Assembly (NCBI GenBank): GCA_937877515.1
Contig: CALFIX010000001.1
Location: 1 to 23,909 of the forward strand
Source of the DNA: an uncultured Treponema sp.
GTDB taxonomy: Bacteria > Spirochaetota > Spirochaetia > Treponematales > Treponemataceae
DNA: 23,909 bases
Direction of reading: 5' to 3'
The notes under the pieces are model-generated. The model worked only from the letters and a program-made list of their open reading frames with translations. It was not told the DNA's origin and ran no database searches. Of this stretch, positions 13,123 to 22,236 are shown piece after piece. Position 1 is the stretch's first letter; each line of letters begins with the position of its first letter. Made by a program: the position numbers and the translations under genes.

Positions 13123-16014
13123 ATGATGAATCAGAATACTCAAAATGATATGTTACTGGAACGTGCTAAAGCTGCTGTTCTTTCTCGTGACTATAGCCTT
13201 GCTGCAAGATTATACAGAGGACTTTTAAGAAGTGAACCTGAAAATCAGGAGCTTCTGGCTTCTCTAGCTGACGCCTATGTAAAAAGTGGAGACGACGGTC
13301 AGGCAATTCCTCTTTATAAAGAACTTATTCGCCTGGACGAAAACAATGTTCATGCCTTAAATGAACTTGGTGCCGCCTTTAGACGTTTAAAACGCTATGA
13401 TGAATCTATAGCTGTTTTAGAGCAGGCAATTATAAAAGACGAAAATAACATTCAAATTTTTTATAACTTGGGATTTACCTATAAGCTTATGGGTAAGTAT
13501 GAAGATGCACTTCAGTGTTTTAAAAATGTAATTGAAGAAAATCCAAAAGATGTATTGGCTTATAATCATCTGGGGTCAATTTATGCTCTTCAAAATAAAC
13601 ATGAAGAAGCCGTAGAAGTTTACACAAAAGCCTTAAGAGTAGATGCAAATCACCCTGTAATACATTTAAATCTTGCAAAGAGTTATGAAGCTTTGGGTGA
13701 ATGGGAAAAGGCTGCAAAAGAATTTGAGGCTGCATTAAGAACTAAACCGGGTTGGCTTGAAGCTCTGGAAGAATATGCAGATATGCTTGTAAATGAAAAT
13801 AAAACTCAAAAAGCAGAATCTCTTATGCAAAAGGCTATAAGCCTGAATCCAAATAATGCCCGTGTTCATACAAAAATGGGAACGGTGTATTCTAAGCAGA
13901 ATGATTTTGATAAGGCCGAAAGTGAATTTACAGAGGCTCTGCGTTTAGATAAAGATAATCCAGAAACACTTTCTTATCTTGCGGACACTTATGAAGCAGC
14001 CGGTAAAAATGTAGAAGCCGTAAGTACCATGAAGCATGTAGAAGAGCTTTTGCCGGAAGATGAAGCAATGCTTAAGCGTTTTGCACGTATTCTGCTTTCT
14101 GCAAATAAAATAAATTCTGCAAGTCAGAAAATAAAAAAAGTCTGGCAAAATAATCCTGAAGATGTTCAGGCTTTAAACCTTTTAGGACAGTATTATGTTT
14201 GTAGCGGCGATGAAGCAAAAGCCCGTGACTGTTTTGAACGTATTACAAAGATTAATGCTGATTATGCAGATTTTTATAAGGATGCTGCAAAACGCTATAG
14301 TCAGAATGGTGAGTATGCAAAGGCGGAGCATTTATTAAATAATTACATTGCAGTCAAGCCTCATGACATAAAGGCTTTAGAACAACTTGCACAGACCTAT
14401 GAAAAACAAAACAAGTATTCAGAAGCGTTAAAGCAGTATAAGAAAATATCTGGCATTGATTCAGGAAACGTTCTTTCTTCCAGCGGTGTGGAACGCATGA
14501 AGAATGTAATTATTGATGAGGTAGAAAATGATGGAGATGTATTTGGCAGAAAAGAAACGTTTCCGTTTGACTTTCCTGAATCAATTTTAAAGGAAAAAAT
14601 AGAAAATTCTCAGGAACCTCCTCAGGAAAATTATAGTGAACCTGTTCCTAAAGTTGAAGAGACTCCTTCTGGTGAAGAATTAAATGAAGCAGAAGTTGAT
14701 GAGTCTTCAGCTCTTGATGAAGAACTTTCTAAGGAAGATGAAAATTTAAATGCCTTTGCAGATGGCGCTCTGGACAGTGCGGACGAAACCTTTGAAGATA
14801 CAACATCGCTGGATTCTCTTGTAAAGGATGAAGATGACGATGATGTAGAAAATGCATTGGATAACTTTTTTGAAGAGCATCCGTTTGGTGGCAAATCTAA
14901 CGAAACTAACGGCATAAAAGAAGATGATTTTGATATAGGCTTTGAAAATGATGATTTTATGGACGATAATGTAGAACCTGCAAGCTTTGATATAGACGAT
15001 GAAGAAAAACCTGCAGAATTTAATTTAGATGAACCTATAAGAAAAGAAGAAAATCCTTTTGAAAGTGAACCTGTTTCTAAATCTTCTTTAGCGGATGCAG
15101 AATCTCCTGTAGAATATGAAAAAGAAATGGAATCTGAAAGTTTATCAGAAGCAGTGCCTTCCAATGAAACTGAATCTGAAACAGATGATTTTACAGAACT
15201 TTCTTCAGAACCTTCTTTCTTAGAAGATGATTTTAAAGAAATAAAAGAAAATAGTGATGCTTGTGAAACAGAAACTGTTTATCCGAAAGAAGATGATAAT
15301 ATGTCTGTGTGGAGAAAACCTACTGCAGAAGAAATTGAAGATTCTTATGATATGTTAGATGCTTCTATGCAGAGCGAAGTTCTAAAAACTGAGCCTGAAT
15401 CTATTATAGCTGAAAGTGAGCCTTTTGAAGAAAGTTCAGGTTTGTCTGAAGATGTTTCAAAAAGTGAAGAGTCAGAATGTGAAAATTTAGAGGAACCTGT
15501 GCAAGAAAGTATAGAGTCTTTTGCAACAGAAGTTGTTTATCCGGAAGAAGATGAAAATATGTCTGTGTGGCGGAAACCTACGCCGGAAGAAATTCAAGAC
15601 TCTTATGACATGTTGGATGCTTCCATGCTGCCTGGCGGCACTGGTACGGAAGATGTCAGTCAGAAAAGTGAAGATGAAGAGTATGTAAGTCCTGCTGCGG
15701 AATTATTTGTAAAGCTTAAAGACTTATCATTCTATCTTCCTTCAAAAACTCAGCAGGAATTCTTCGGAAGCAAAAAAAGATTACAGTTAGACTATATTGT
15801 CTCTCGCTTAAAGGGTAACAGTGGTCTTCTTTCTGTTGCATTAGATATCCGTAAAAATAGCGGAACAGACGAAGGTTTTATTGAAAAGTCAGGAGTTGAG
15901 CTTTTAGTAGAAGTGTTAAATGGTATAAGAAATCTTCTTCCGTCTCTTAGCGATGAATCTTTAGCTGGTGCATTGGACGCCCAGATAGAAGAAGTGCTGG
16001 ATAAAATTTTATAG
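13123..16014 (+). CDS. Large TPR-repeat protein with acidic tail and duplicated motif
   Basis: This 963-residue protein has no signal peptide and is probably cytoplasmic. Residues about 5-455 are about 12-13 tandem 34-residue TPR units (for example NLGFTYKLMGKYEDALQCF), a scaffold for protein binding. Residues about 470-860 are a long, very acidic, Ser/Glu/Asp-rich and probably disordered region. It contains two copies of a 34-residue motif centred on NMSVWRKPT (716-749 and 802-835). The last 100 residues (from about 862, AAELFVKLKDLSFYLPS) return to a helical, folded composition. The ATG-ATG start lies 3 bp after the LamG stop; AAGAGG just before serves as ribosome-binding site. I know no function; it may organise a complex linked to the secreted LamG protein. 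A terminator follows. Confidence 0.88.
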   Translation: MMNQNTQNDMLLERAKAAVLSRDYSLAARLYRGLLRSEPENQELLASLADAYVKSGDDGQAIPLYKELIRLDENNVHALNELGAAFRRLKRYDESIAVLEQAIIKDENNIQIFYNLGFTYKLMGKYEDALQCFKNVIEENPKDVLAYNHLGSIYALQNKHEEAVEVYTKALRVDANHPVIHLNLAKSYEALGEWEKAAKEFEAALRTKPGWLEALEEYADMLVNENKTQKAESLMQKAISLNPNNARVHTKMGTVYSKQNDFDKAESEFTEALRLDKDNPETLSYLADTYEAAGKNVEAVSTMKHVEELLPEDEAMLKRFARILLSANKINSASQKIKKVWQNNPEDVQALNLLGQYYVCSGDEAKARDCFERITKINADYADFYKDAAKRYSQNGEYAKAEHLLNNYIAVKPHDIKALEQLAQTYEKQNKYSEALKQYKKISGIDSGNVLSSSGVERMKNVIIDEVENDGDVFGRKETFPFDFPESILKEKIENSQEPPQENYSEPVPKVEETPSGEELNEAEVDESSALDEELSKEDENLNAFADGALDSADETFEDTTSLDSLVKDEDDDDVENALDNFFEEHPFGGKSNETNGIKEDDFDIGFENDDFMDDNVEPASFDIDDEEKPAEFNLDEPIRKEENPFESEPVSKSSLADAESPVEYEKEMESESLSEAVPSNETESETDDFTELSSEPSFLEDDFKEIKENSDACETETVYPKEDDNMSVWRKPTAEEIEDSYDMLDASMQSEVLKTEPESIIAESEPFEESSGLSEDVSKSEESECENLEEPVQESIESFATEVVYPEEDENMSVWRKPTPEEIQDSYDMLDASMLPGGTGTEDVSQKSEDEEYVSPAAELFVKLKDLSFYLPSKTQQEFFGSKKRLQLDYIVSRLKGNSGLLSVALDIRKNSGTDEGFIEKSGVELLVEVLNGIRNLLPSLSDESLAGALDAQIEEVLDKIL
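15268..15369 (+). repeat. Motif copy 1 in the TPR protein tail
   Basis: This encodes residues 716-749, with core NMSVWRKPTAEEIEDSYDML. It matches copy 2 at 29 of 34 residues, while the sequence between the copies is dissimilar acidic filler. Confidence 0.85.
15526..15627 (+). repeat. Motif copy 2 in the TPR protein tail
   Basis: This encodes residues 802-835, with core NMSVWRKPTPEEIQDSYDML. The copy starts 258 bp after copy 1. The five differences (T/V, K/E, D/E, A/P, E/Q) are mostly mild, so the motif appears held by selection. Confidence 0.85.
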
Positions 16015-16038
16015 CAGCATCATTTTAGAATGTGAAGC

Positions 16039-16078
16039 ATGCGGTGGCTTTGATAAGTGCAGTCACCGCATTTTTTTT
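16039..16078 (+). terminator. Terminator of the LamG-TPR unit
   Basis: ATGCGGTG (16039-16046) pairs perfectly with CACCGCAT (16064-16071) around a 17-base loop, followed by T residues through 16078. It lies just before the stop of the convergent peptidase gene; there is no T tract for the minus strand. Confidence 0.82.
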
Positions 16079-16080
16079 AT

Positions 16081-17208
16081 TTATAACCTGAATATTTTTG
16101 AATTTGTAAGGACTTCATTTCCTGTTTCTGTAATGAGAACATCATTTTCCAGACGGCATCCTCCAAGTGCAGGATCATAAAGTCCTGGTTCTAAAGTTAC
16201 AATATTGCCCGGCTTGAAAACTTTTTCTCCAGCACCTCTTGGACTGATAAAAGGTTCCTCGTGAATTTCCAGTCCTGTGCCGTGTCCCAGCCCGTGCGGC
16301 ATGATGCGGTCTGCTGTTGCAAAAATTTCATCAGCTTTTTTTACTGCGTTTATGATTGGCTTTCCCGGTGCATAAAGCGGTAAACATTCGTGAGCGGCTT
16401 TTTCTACTAAGTCTAGGATTCTTGTCTGCTCAGAATTTACATTCCTTGCAATTGTAATTGTACAGTCACTTGCATATCCTTCGTAGCAAACTCCATAGTC
16501 TAAAATGGAAAGACCTTCTGTTCCCCATGAAGAAGCTGTGTAACCAGGAAAGGCGTGTATTGCAAAGCTTCTAGTGCTTCCTGCGGCTAGTGTGTCAAAG
16601 CTTGTCCTTTCGCAACCTTCTTCCCTAAGGCGTCTTTCTATAAAGAGGGCAACATCAATTTCGCGGGTAAGTTTTCCTTGCATAACCATCTGAGAAATTT
16701 CGTCTGTCATTGCACTTGTTATAGAACATGCTTTTTTTGTGCACTCAATTTCGTATTCGTCTTTTTGAGAACGCATTTCCTTTACAAAGCTGTGAACGTC
16801 ATTCTCTGTACATCTTACAGTCCAGTCTTTTAGTGCTTCTTCATATTTTTTAAAAGAAGGGTAAGGTGTGCATGGAGAAAGACTTATTATAGGGTGTCCT
16901 GAAGCATTTGTGCTTTTTACAATCTCTTTTACCGCCTCCACTGCAGATCTTTGGTATTTTGTAAATGGTATTACAATGTCTGCAAAAGCTCTTTCTCTTG
17001 CAAGGTTTTCATCCCACGGACATAAAGTGGATTTTCCGTCAGCACTTAAAACTAAAACTCCATCGCTAGGGAGCCCTGTAAGATAGCGTAATGCAGGTTC
17101 TCTGTTTTCTTCTGAATCATGAAAAACTGCAAGTGCAATTTTGTTAGATGCCATGTATGTGTAAACACGGTCTCTTCTTTCTTTGTAGATTTTTTCTAAA
17201 TCTGCCAT
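16081..17208 (-). CDS. M24-family Xaa-Pro peptidase
   Basis: The 375-residue protein has a creatinase-like N-terminal domain (about 1-140) and a pita-bread metallopeptidase domain. All five dinuclear-metal ligand positions can be seen: Asp237 (ILDYG), Asp248 (SDCT), His309 in HGLGHGTG, Glu340 (TLEPG) and Glu354 (RLEND). Such enzymes remove or cleave next to proline in peptides in the cytoplasm; whether this one is an aminopeptidase or a dipeptidase cannot be told, so no symbol is given. Its ATG directly follows the murJ stop (TAA-ATG), with an AGAGGT ribosome-binding site inside the murJ end, so translation is probably coupled. Confidence 0.9.
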   Translation of the reverse strand: MADLEKIYKERRDRVYTYMASNKIALAVFHDSEENREPALRYLTGLPSDGVLVLSADGKSTLCPWDENLARERAFADIVIPFTKYQRSAVEAVKEIVKSTNASGHPIISLSPCTPYPSFKKYEEALKDWTVRCTENDVHSFVKEMRSQKDEYEIECTKKACSITSAMTDEISQMVMQGKLTREIDVALFIERRLREEGCERTSFDTLAAGSTRSFAIHAFPGYTASSWGTEGLSILDYGVCYEGYASDCTITIARNVNSEQTRILDLVEKAAHECLPLYAPGKPIINAVKKADEIFATADRIMPHGLGHGTGLEIHEEPFISPRGAGEKVFKPGNIVTLEPGLYDPALGGCRLENDVLITETGNEVLTNSKIFRL

Positions 17209-18858
17209 TTATTTACCTCTTTTAAATTTTTTCAAAATTACGGTTATCAGGGGATCCTTTGTAACTACCATTAATAAAACGCCAAATAGTGCAAATACAA
17301 GTGCTGTTAAAACAACAGGTATACCTTGCGAAATAAGCCTAGAGTGACCTAGAAATAAATTTAGCAAAGGTTTTCTCAAAAAGTATACCGGTATGCATGC
17401 CGCTAAAGAAAATAAAATCATTTTCAGTGCGTAGAAGATAGAAGATTTAACAACAGTGCCAACGTTTATTGTTGGTGTTTTCTTAAGGAATATAAAAAGC
17501 ATGACTGTGTTTATAAAGCTAGCAATTGTTAATGCTAAAGCAATTCCTTCTCCGCCCATCGGCTTTATGAGGAGTATTGCACAAATAATGTTTACTGCAA
17601 AATTTATGAGGCCTGCTATGGTTGGGCTTTTTGTGTTCTGCTGTGCATAAAAAGCTGGAGCTATTATTCTGTTAACTGCAATAAAGAATAAACCTATGAT
17701 GTGGTATCTAAAAACTTTCATAGTCATTTCTATGGATTTTTCATTAAAACGACCGCTTGCAAAAATCAGTGTTATAATTTCTTTACCCATCAGTAGAGAA
17801 TAAAAAGTTATTGGTAAGGCTATGAATGCAATAATCTTTATTGACTGCGTTAAAAGAGAGTTAAACTTGTCCCATTCATTCTTTTTAGCAAAGCCTGTTA
17901 AATCTGGTAAAATAACAGTTCCTATTGTTACTGCACAAATGCCAAGAATAAGTTCTTGTAATCGTAGTGAGTACTGTAGACTAGAAACAATTCCTTCTCC
18001 TGCTCTAGTTGCAAGAGCTGAAGATACTATGTCATTAATTTGGTAGCCTGCCATTCCAATAATTGTAGGCCCAACAAGAGCTATTACTTTTTTAGTTCCA
18101 GGGTTTGTAAAAGAGTTTTTCAGAGATGTGAATGTAACTTTCCAGTTGTTTTTTAAAACAAATGGAAGCTGGAAAAGTGCTTGTACAGTTCCTCCTGTAA
18201 TAACACCAATTGCCATAGCTCTTGCAGGGTTTTGTGTATGTGGAGAAAGAATGTAGGTTGCAATGATTACAATTGAATTAAAAAGTATTGGAGTAAAACC
18301 AGATGGTGAAAAAATTTTAAGTCCGTTTAATATACCTTGAAAAAATGCTGCAACAGAAATTACAAAAAGATATGGAAACATTATTCTTGTAAGAATTATA
18401 GCTTCATTCATTGCATCTGTGCTTTCTGTGCTATAAAAGATTTTTAAAATTTGAGGAGTGAATATTATTCCTAAGATGACAACGCAAGATACAAGGAATG
18501 TAACAAGTGTGAATGTTGCACTTACAAAGTCTTGAGCTTCTTTTTTGCCTTTTGGAGTGCTGCTGTCTTCTAAATAACCTTTAAAAGTTGGAATAAAAGC
18601 TACGGAAACAGCATTTTCTGCAAATAATCTTCTAAAGAGATTTGGAATCATAAATGCAATTCCAAACGCATCTGCATATACGCTTGTGCCTAAAAAATGC
18701 CCCTTTGTCATCTCGCGTATGAGTCCCAAAACCCTGGAGGCAAGCGTCAGAACGGAGAGCGATAAACCTTTCTTTACAAGGGATGAGCTTTTATTTTTTG
18801 AGTTATTTAAGTTTTGATTAATTTTTTTTTCTTTTGAATTTTCTGTTTGATTGTCCAT
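17209..18858 (-). CDS. murJ: Lipid II flippase MurJ
   Basis: MurJ (MviN) moves lipid II across the inner membrane for peptidoglycan synthesis. The 549-residue form starting MDNQTENSKE has a polar 28-residue cytoplasmic leader, then about 14 hydrophobic segments. The conserved charged residues of the first helices are present with the E. coli spacing: Arg42, Arg48, Asp63 and Arg76 correspond to E. coli Arg18, Arg24, Asp39 and Arg52. The RLFAENAVSVAFIPTF segment is typical. The frame is open to 18942, but that start would overlap the divergent cyclase gene and add a non-family sequence, so ATG 18858 is chosen. It has no obvious ribosome-binding site. It is the first gene of a pair with the M24 peptidase. 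Confidence 0.93.
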   Translation of the reverse strand: MDNQTENSKEKKINQNLNNSKNKSSSLVKKGLSLSVLTLASRVLGLIREMTKGHFLGTSVYADAFGIAFMIPNLFRRLFAENAVSVAFIPTFKGYLEDSSTPKGKKEAQDFVSATFTLVTFLVSCVVILGIIFTPQILKIFYSTESTDAMNEAIILTRIMFPYLFVISVAAFFQGILNGLKIFSPSGFTPILFNSIVIIATYILSPHTQNPARAMAIGVITGGTVQALFQLPFVLKNNWKVTFTSLKNSFTNPGTKKVIALVGPTIIGMAGYQINDIVSSALATRAGEGIVSSLQYSLRLQELILGICAVTIGTVILPDLTGFAKKNEWDKFNSLLTQSIKIIAFIALPITFYSLLMGKEIITLIFASGRFNEKSIEMTMKVFRYHIIGLFFIAVNRIIAPAFYAQQNTKSPTIAGLINFAVNIICAILLIKPMGGEGIALALTIASFINTVMLFIFLKKTPTINVGTVVKSSIFYALKMILFSLAACIPVYFLRKPLLNLFLGHSRLISQGIPVVLTALVFALFGVLLMVVTKDPLITVILKKFKRGK

Positions 18859-18915
18859 TTGTGCTAGAATAATACTGTTGAAAAATTTAAGCAATCGGTA
18901 TAAAATTGCGACAGT
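18859..18915. promoter_or_regulatory. Divergent promoter region of murJ and the cyclase gene
   Basis: These 57 bp must hold control signals for both genes unless promoters lie within coding sequence. For the cyclase, TTGAAA (18878-18883) and TATAAA (18899-18904) are 15 bp apart, shorter than ideal. On the minus strand TATTAT lies 10 bases before the murJ ATG. Neither gene has a clear Shine-Dalgarno sequence. Confidence 0.4.
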
Positions 18916-20670
18916 ATGGCAAGTAAAAAAAGTCCTCACCATTTTAAATTTGTTCAGTATGTAAAGGATACTCCTATTGTCCCGATAAAAATACGGATTC
19001 TTTTAGTATTTATATTCTTCATACTGCTTGCCGGTTTTTCTACAAATCTTATTGCACTGCTTTTAATGCAGAGTAAGGTTGTTGATTTAACAAATAAACT
19101 TCTTGTAAATAAACTTTCTGACGTCTATACAACAGCAGGAAATCAGTTTCAGATACAAATATATTCCGGCGAAAGAGATGAGGCTGTCGATGCAATACGT
19201 TTAAGCGCAATAAATTCTTTTGACATGAGCCAGAGCCTGGCACTTGGCGTAAACGAAGATGGCTCTCTTTTATTTTGTGCCTGTGCAGATGCCTCTCAAA
19301 TTTGGGAAGGTTTTAAAAATGAAGCCTTGCTGGATGCCCTCTTGTCTTCTGACGGGCAGGGAACATTAAATTTTAGTTCTCCAACAGGAATTGAATACCA
19401 CGGAGTTTTTAAGTACCAGGACGACTGGAAAATGTATCTTATTCGTGCTGAATCTATTGCAGACACAAATAACTCCATGTATAGAGTTTTAATAATAATT
19501 TCCCTAGCAATTATTCTTGTAACCATAGTCTGCCTTGTGTTCGGTGCCGGAATTCTTTCTAGACTTTTATCTAACATCAGCCGCTTTACAACAGAAATGT
19601 ACGATATGCAGCAGACTCAAGATTTAAAAGAAATAGACATAAGTAATTCTCCTAATGATGATATTACCTATCTTGCAGCAAACTTTAACCTTTTATCTTC
19701 TCGTGTAAATTATCTTTTAGACACTTTCCAGAAGTTTGTTCCTGAAGCCGTTATAAAAAGGGCTCGCAAAGAGATGAACATCAATCTAAGACAGGGCGGA
19801 CCTTTAGAACTTACAATCCTGTTTAGTGACATTAGAAGCTTTACTTACCGTACTGAGGTTTTAGGAACAGACATAATTGACCTTTTAAATGTTCATTATA
19901 ATTCTGTAATAAACCGTGTAAAAGTCCGCAATGGAGAAATCGGCTCCATTATTGGAGACGCCATTTTAGCAAGTTACGGACATGATGATTCCGTAAAGAG
20001 CAATAAGTCCTATGACGCCATAGCAAGTGCATGGGATATTACAACAGTAACTTACAGACTTCGCTCTTCAATAGAAAACGTAAGACAAAACAGAATCGCA
20101 GAAAACAAGCCTTTAACGCTGGAAGAACAAAAGGTTTTAGATGCAGCCTTATTAGATGTCGGTGTAGGAATAGACGGAGGCGTAGTTTATTACGGAAACG
20201 TTGGATCAGAAAACCGCATGCAAAGTACATTTATTGGAGACAATGTAAACTCTGCTTCTCGCCTAGAAGGTTTAACGCGCATTTATAGAGTACCAGTTAT
20301 TGTAAGTGAATACGTAAAAAATGAAGCTATAAAAGACAGCCGTACGAATGAAAATTTTGAATTTTATGAGCTTGATACAGTTTTAGTAAAGGGTAAAACT
20401 GAGGGCGTAAAAATTTATATTCCTCTGTGCAAGAAGAAAGTCTTGATTGACGGTGCTGAACCTAATCCTGATTGGGCTTATGAAAATGTAAAGTCTAAGT
20501 TTGAAGTTTTTAAGAAGGCCCTTGATTTATATTATAAAGGTGATTGGAAAGAAGCCCGAGTTTTGTTTAAGGAATCTGAACTTTCTGTTGGTCAGGAATT
20601 TATAGACCGAATTGGTAAGAAAAATGCCCCTGAAAACTGGAGTGGAATATGGACAATGACATCGAAATAA
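18916..20670 (+). CDS. Membrane class III nucleotide cyclase with substituted specificity residue
   Basis: The 584-residue protein has a membrane helix at about 27-51, an extracytoplasmic segment of about 140 residues, a second helix at about 191-215, a HAMP-like linker, then a class III cyclase domain (about 295-490). Metal ligands are Asp305 (LFSDIRSFT) and Asp348 (IIGDAI). Transition-state residues are Asn445 and Arg449 (DNVNSASRLEG). The position of the adenine-contacting Lys in the common pattern (I-x-K-F-x-G-D) is Ser344 here, while Thr438 occupies the second specificity position. Catalysis looks intact but the nucleotide preference, cAMP or cGMP, is uncertain. The next gene overlaps its end by 22 bp. 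Confidence 0.9.
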   Translation: MASKKSPHHFKFVQYVKDTPIVPIKIRILLVFIFFILLAGFSTNLIALLLMQSKVVDLTNKLLVNKLSDVYTTAGNQFQIQIYSGERDEAVDAIRLSAINSFDMSQSLALGVNEDGSLLFCACADASQIWEGFKNEALLDALLSSDGQGTLNFSSPTGIEYHGVFKYQDDWKMYLIRAESIADTNNSMYRVLIIISLAIILVTIVCLVFGAGILSRLLSNISRFTTEMYDMQQTQDLKEIDISNSPNDDITYLAANFNLLSSRVNYLLDTFQKFVPEAVIKRARKEMNINLRQGGPLELTILFSDIRSFTYRTEVLGTDIIDLLNVHYNSVINRVKVRNGEIGSIIGDAILASYGHDDSVKSNKSYDAIASAWDITTVTYRLRSSIENVRQNRIAENKPLTLEEQKVLDAALLDVGVGIDGGVVYYGNVGSENRMQSTFIGDNVNSASRLEGLTRIYRVPVIVSEYVKNEAIKDSRTNENFEFYELDTVLVKGKTEGVKIYIPLCKKKVLIDGAEPNPDWAYENVKSKFEVFKKALDLYYKGDWKEARVLFKESELSVGQEFIDRIGKKNAPENWSGIWTMTSK

Positions 20671-22100
20671 ATAAAGAGCTTAGGGAATTCCTTCAGAATG
20701 AATTAAATAAATATGCTTCTTCGCAAAATCAGACTTCTTATGATTTTGAAAAACGTTATGAAGAGTCAAAAAAAGCTTCTGGTGCACTCATGTGGAAAAA
20801 CATGTGGAGCCTTATGCTTATTTGTTTTGCTTCAATAGCCGTCGTTGTTTCTGCAATCGCTATTTTTACCGAGCATCATAATCGTACTGTTAATGTAGAG
20901 GTTAGGGAGTTTAACGATATTAATTTACGTAATATTTTAAAAAAACATAATCTCGTAGAAGAAAATCTTCGCTCTGCAAACGCAGAAAAGTACCGTTTGG
21001 AGCAGGAAAGGGAATATCTTATTTTGCAGGCATCGATTCAGAGAGATTCTGACAGAGAGCTTCTAGAAAATATGAATATAAAAGATAAAGCTGCTCATAA
21101 AAGAAAGCTTTTAGAAATAGAAGAAAATTATTCTAAGGCAATGGAAAATGCTGGCAAGAATGACAAAAGAATTTTAGAGCTTGAAGAAGAAATAGAGCAC
21201 TATCTTATTTTGCTGGATGATTATGATACGGAAGAAATGCAGGACGTTACAAAACAGAAATCAGTAATAGACAGTGAAGGTCAGCTTAACGAAATGCAGA
21301 TGCAGAGTCTTGCAGACGGATATGAGCAGAAGCTAGAAGAAATGCGCAGGGAGCTGGCAGAAACAAAAGAGGCTGACCGTAAGCATTTACAGGATATGGT
21401 GGCATACGTAATAAATCAGTATGATCCGGGCCTTTCTGCCGTAAATCCTCAGGCTAGACGTGTTGTAGAAGAAACTTCTAAAGATATTTATTCTTCAATG
21501 TTTTCCGTGGTGTATGAGGAAAATGCTTCTCAGGAATTTAATGACAGTCTTTTAAATGTTCAAAATTATTATAAACAGATAGAGACGATTCAGTCTTCAA
21601 TGATGCAGTACCCTCAGAAAGATGAAAACGCAATTAAGTCATTAAATAAATCTATCGTAAATCTTGCACGTACTGCAGGAAATGAAATTGTTAAGGCTTC
21701 AACAGAAGAAATTTCCAAGAAAGATAGGGAAATTAAAAAGTTGGAAAAAGAATTGTCAGGCTTAAAAACTGCCGGAAGCATCATCATAAGCACGATGGAA
21801 AAATCTGTAGAAAGTCAGAATTCTTCTGATAAGCATAACAAAATATGCGGTTCTGTCTTAAGTGTTTCTGATGATAACAGTGTGGTTGTGTATCTTTCCG
21901 GTTCTGCCAGGAAAAATATTAATGACTTACATTTCTCATTTGTTCACTCCAGTAAAAAAATTGAACTTAATTCTGCTCTGGTACTTCAGGTTCTGGATGA
22001 AGAATGCAATCTGTATTATGTAGAGCTTGCAGAAGAAGATGTAGAAAAAATTTCTTCTGGTGACTGGCTCTGCATACTTGAAGAAGAAGATGTAAAATAG
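20649..22100 (+). CDS. Single-pass membrane coiled-coil protein, unknown function
   Basis: I recognise no family. The 483 residues comprise a polar N-terminus, one membrane segment at about 53-74 (SLMLICFASIAVVVSAIAIF), and a long charged region (about 85-385) rich in Glu/Lys with heptad character, such as EKYRLEQEREYLILQ and ELEEEIEHYLILL. The C-terminal 90 residues look like a small beta domain (SVLSVSDDNSVVVYLSG). The ATG at 20649 lies within the end of the cyclase gene, preceded by GGAG (20639-20642) with a 6-base gap. The 22-bp overlap implies coupled translation. A structural or regulatory partner of the cyclase is plausible, but nothing in the sequence proves it. Confidence 0.85.
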   Translation: MDNDIEINKELREFLQNELNKYASSQNQTSYDFEKRYEESKKASGALMWKNMWSLMLICFASIAVVVSAIAIFTEHHNRTVNVEVREFNDINLRNILKKHNLVEENLRSANAEKYRLEQEREYLILQASIQRDSDRELLENMNIKDKAAHKRKLLEIEENYSKAMENAGKNDKRILELEEEIEHYLILLDDYDTEEMQDVTKQKSVIDSEGQLNEMQMQSLADGYEQKLEEMRRELAETKEADRKHLQDMVAYVINQYDPGLSAVNPQARRVVEETSKDIYSSMFSVVYEENASQEFNDSLLNVQNYYKQIETIQSSMMQYPQKDENAIKSLNKSIVNLARTAGNEIVKASTEEISKKDREIKKLEKELSGLKTAGSIIISTMEKSVESQNSSDKHNKICGSVLSVSDDNSVVVYLSGSARKNINDLHFSFVHSSKKIELNSALVLQVLDEECNLYYVELAEEDVEKISSGDWLCILEEEDVK

Positions 22101-22147
22101 TTTAAGACATTCTTATTTATACAAGTTTTTTGTTTAGTAATTTTCAT

Positions 22148-22176
22148 TTGCATAAACATTTTTTTTCTATTAGAAT
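22148..22176 (+). promoter_or_regulatory. Candidate promoter of the activase gene
   Basis: TTGCAT (22148-22153) and TAGAAT (22171-22176) are 17 bp apart. Transcription would begin near 22183, giving a leader of about 54 bases with an AGGA ribosome-binding site at 22228-22231. The -35 match is only partial. Confidence 0.4.
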
Positions 22177-22236
22177 ATGCAAGTTGTGGCTGAATTATAA
22201 AAATGCCAACTTTTAAAAAAACGTGGTAGGAAATTT

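Noticed and set aside
14631..15164. 177-residue Ser-rich open frame on the minus strand
   Set aside because: It is the antisense of the Glu/Asp-rich tail of the TPR protein; GAA/GAT codons read backwards give Ser/Phe-rich open frames without stops.
18859..18942. Extended murJ start at 18942
   Set aside because: It would overlap the divergent cyclase start by 27 bp and add 28 residues that do not belong to the family; ATG 18858 gives the expected start.
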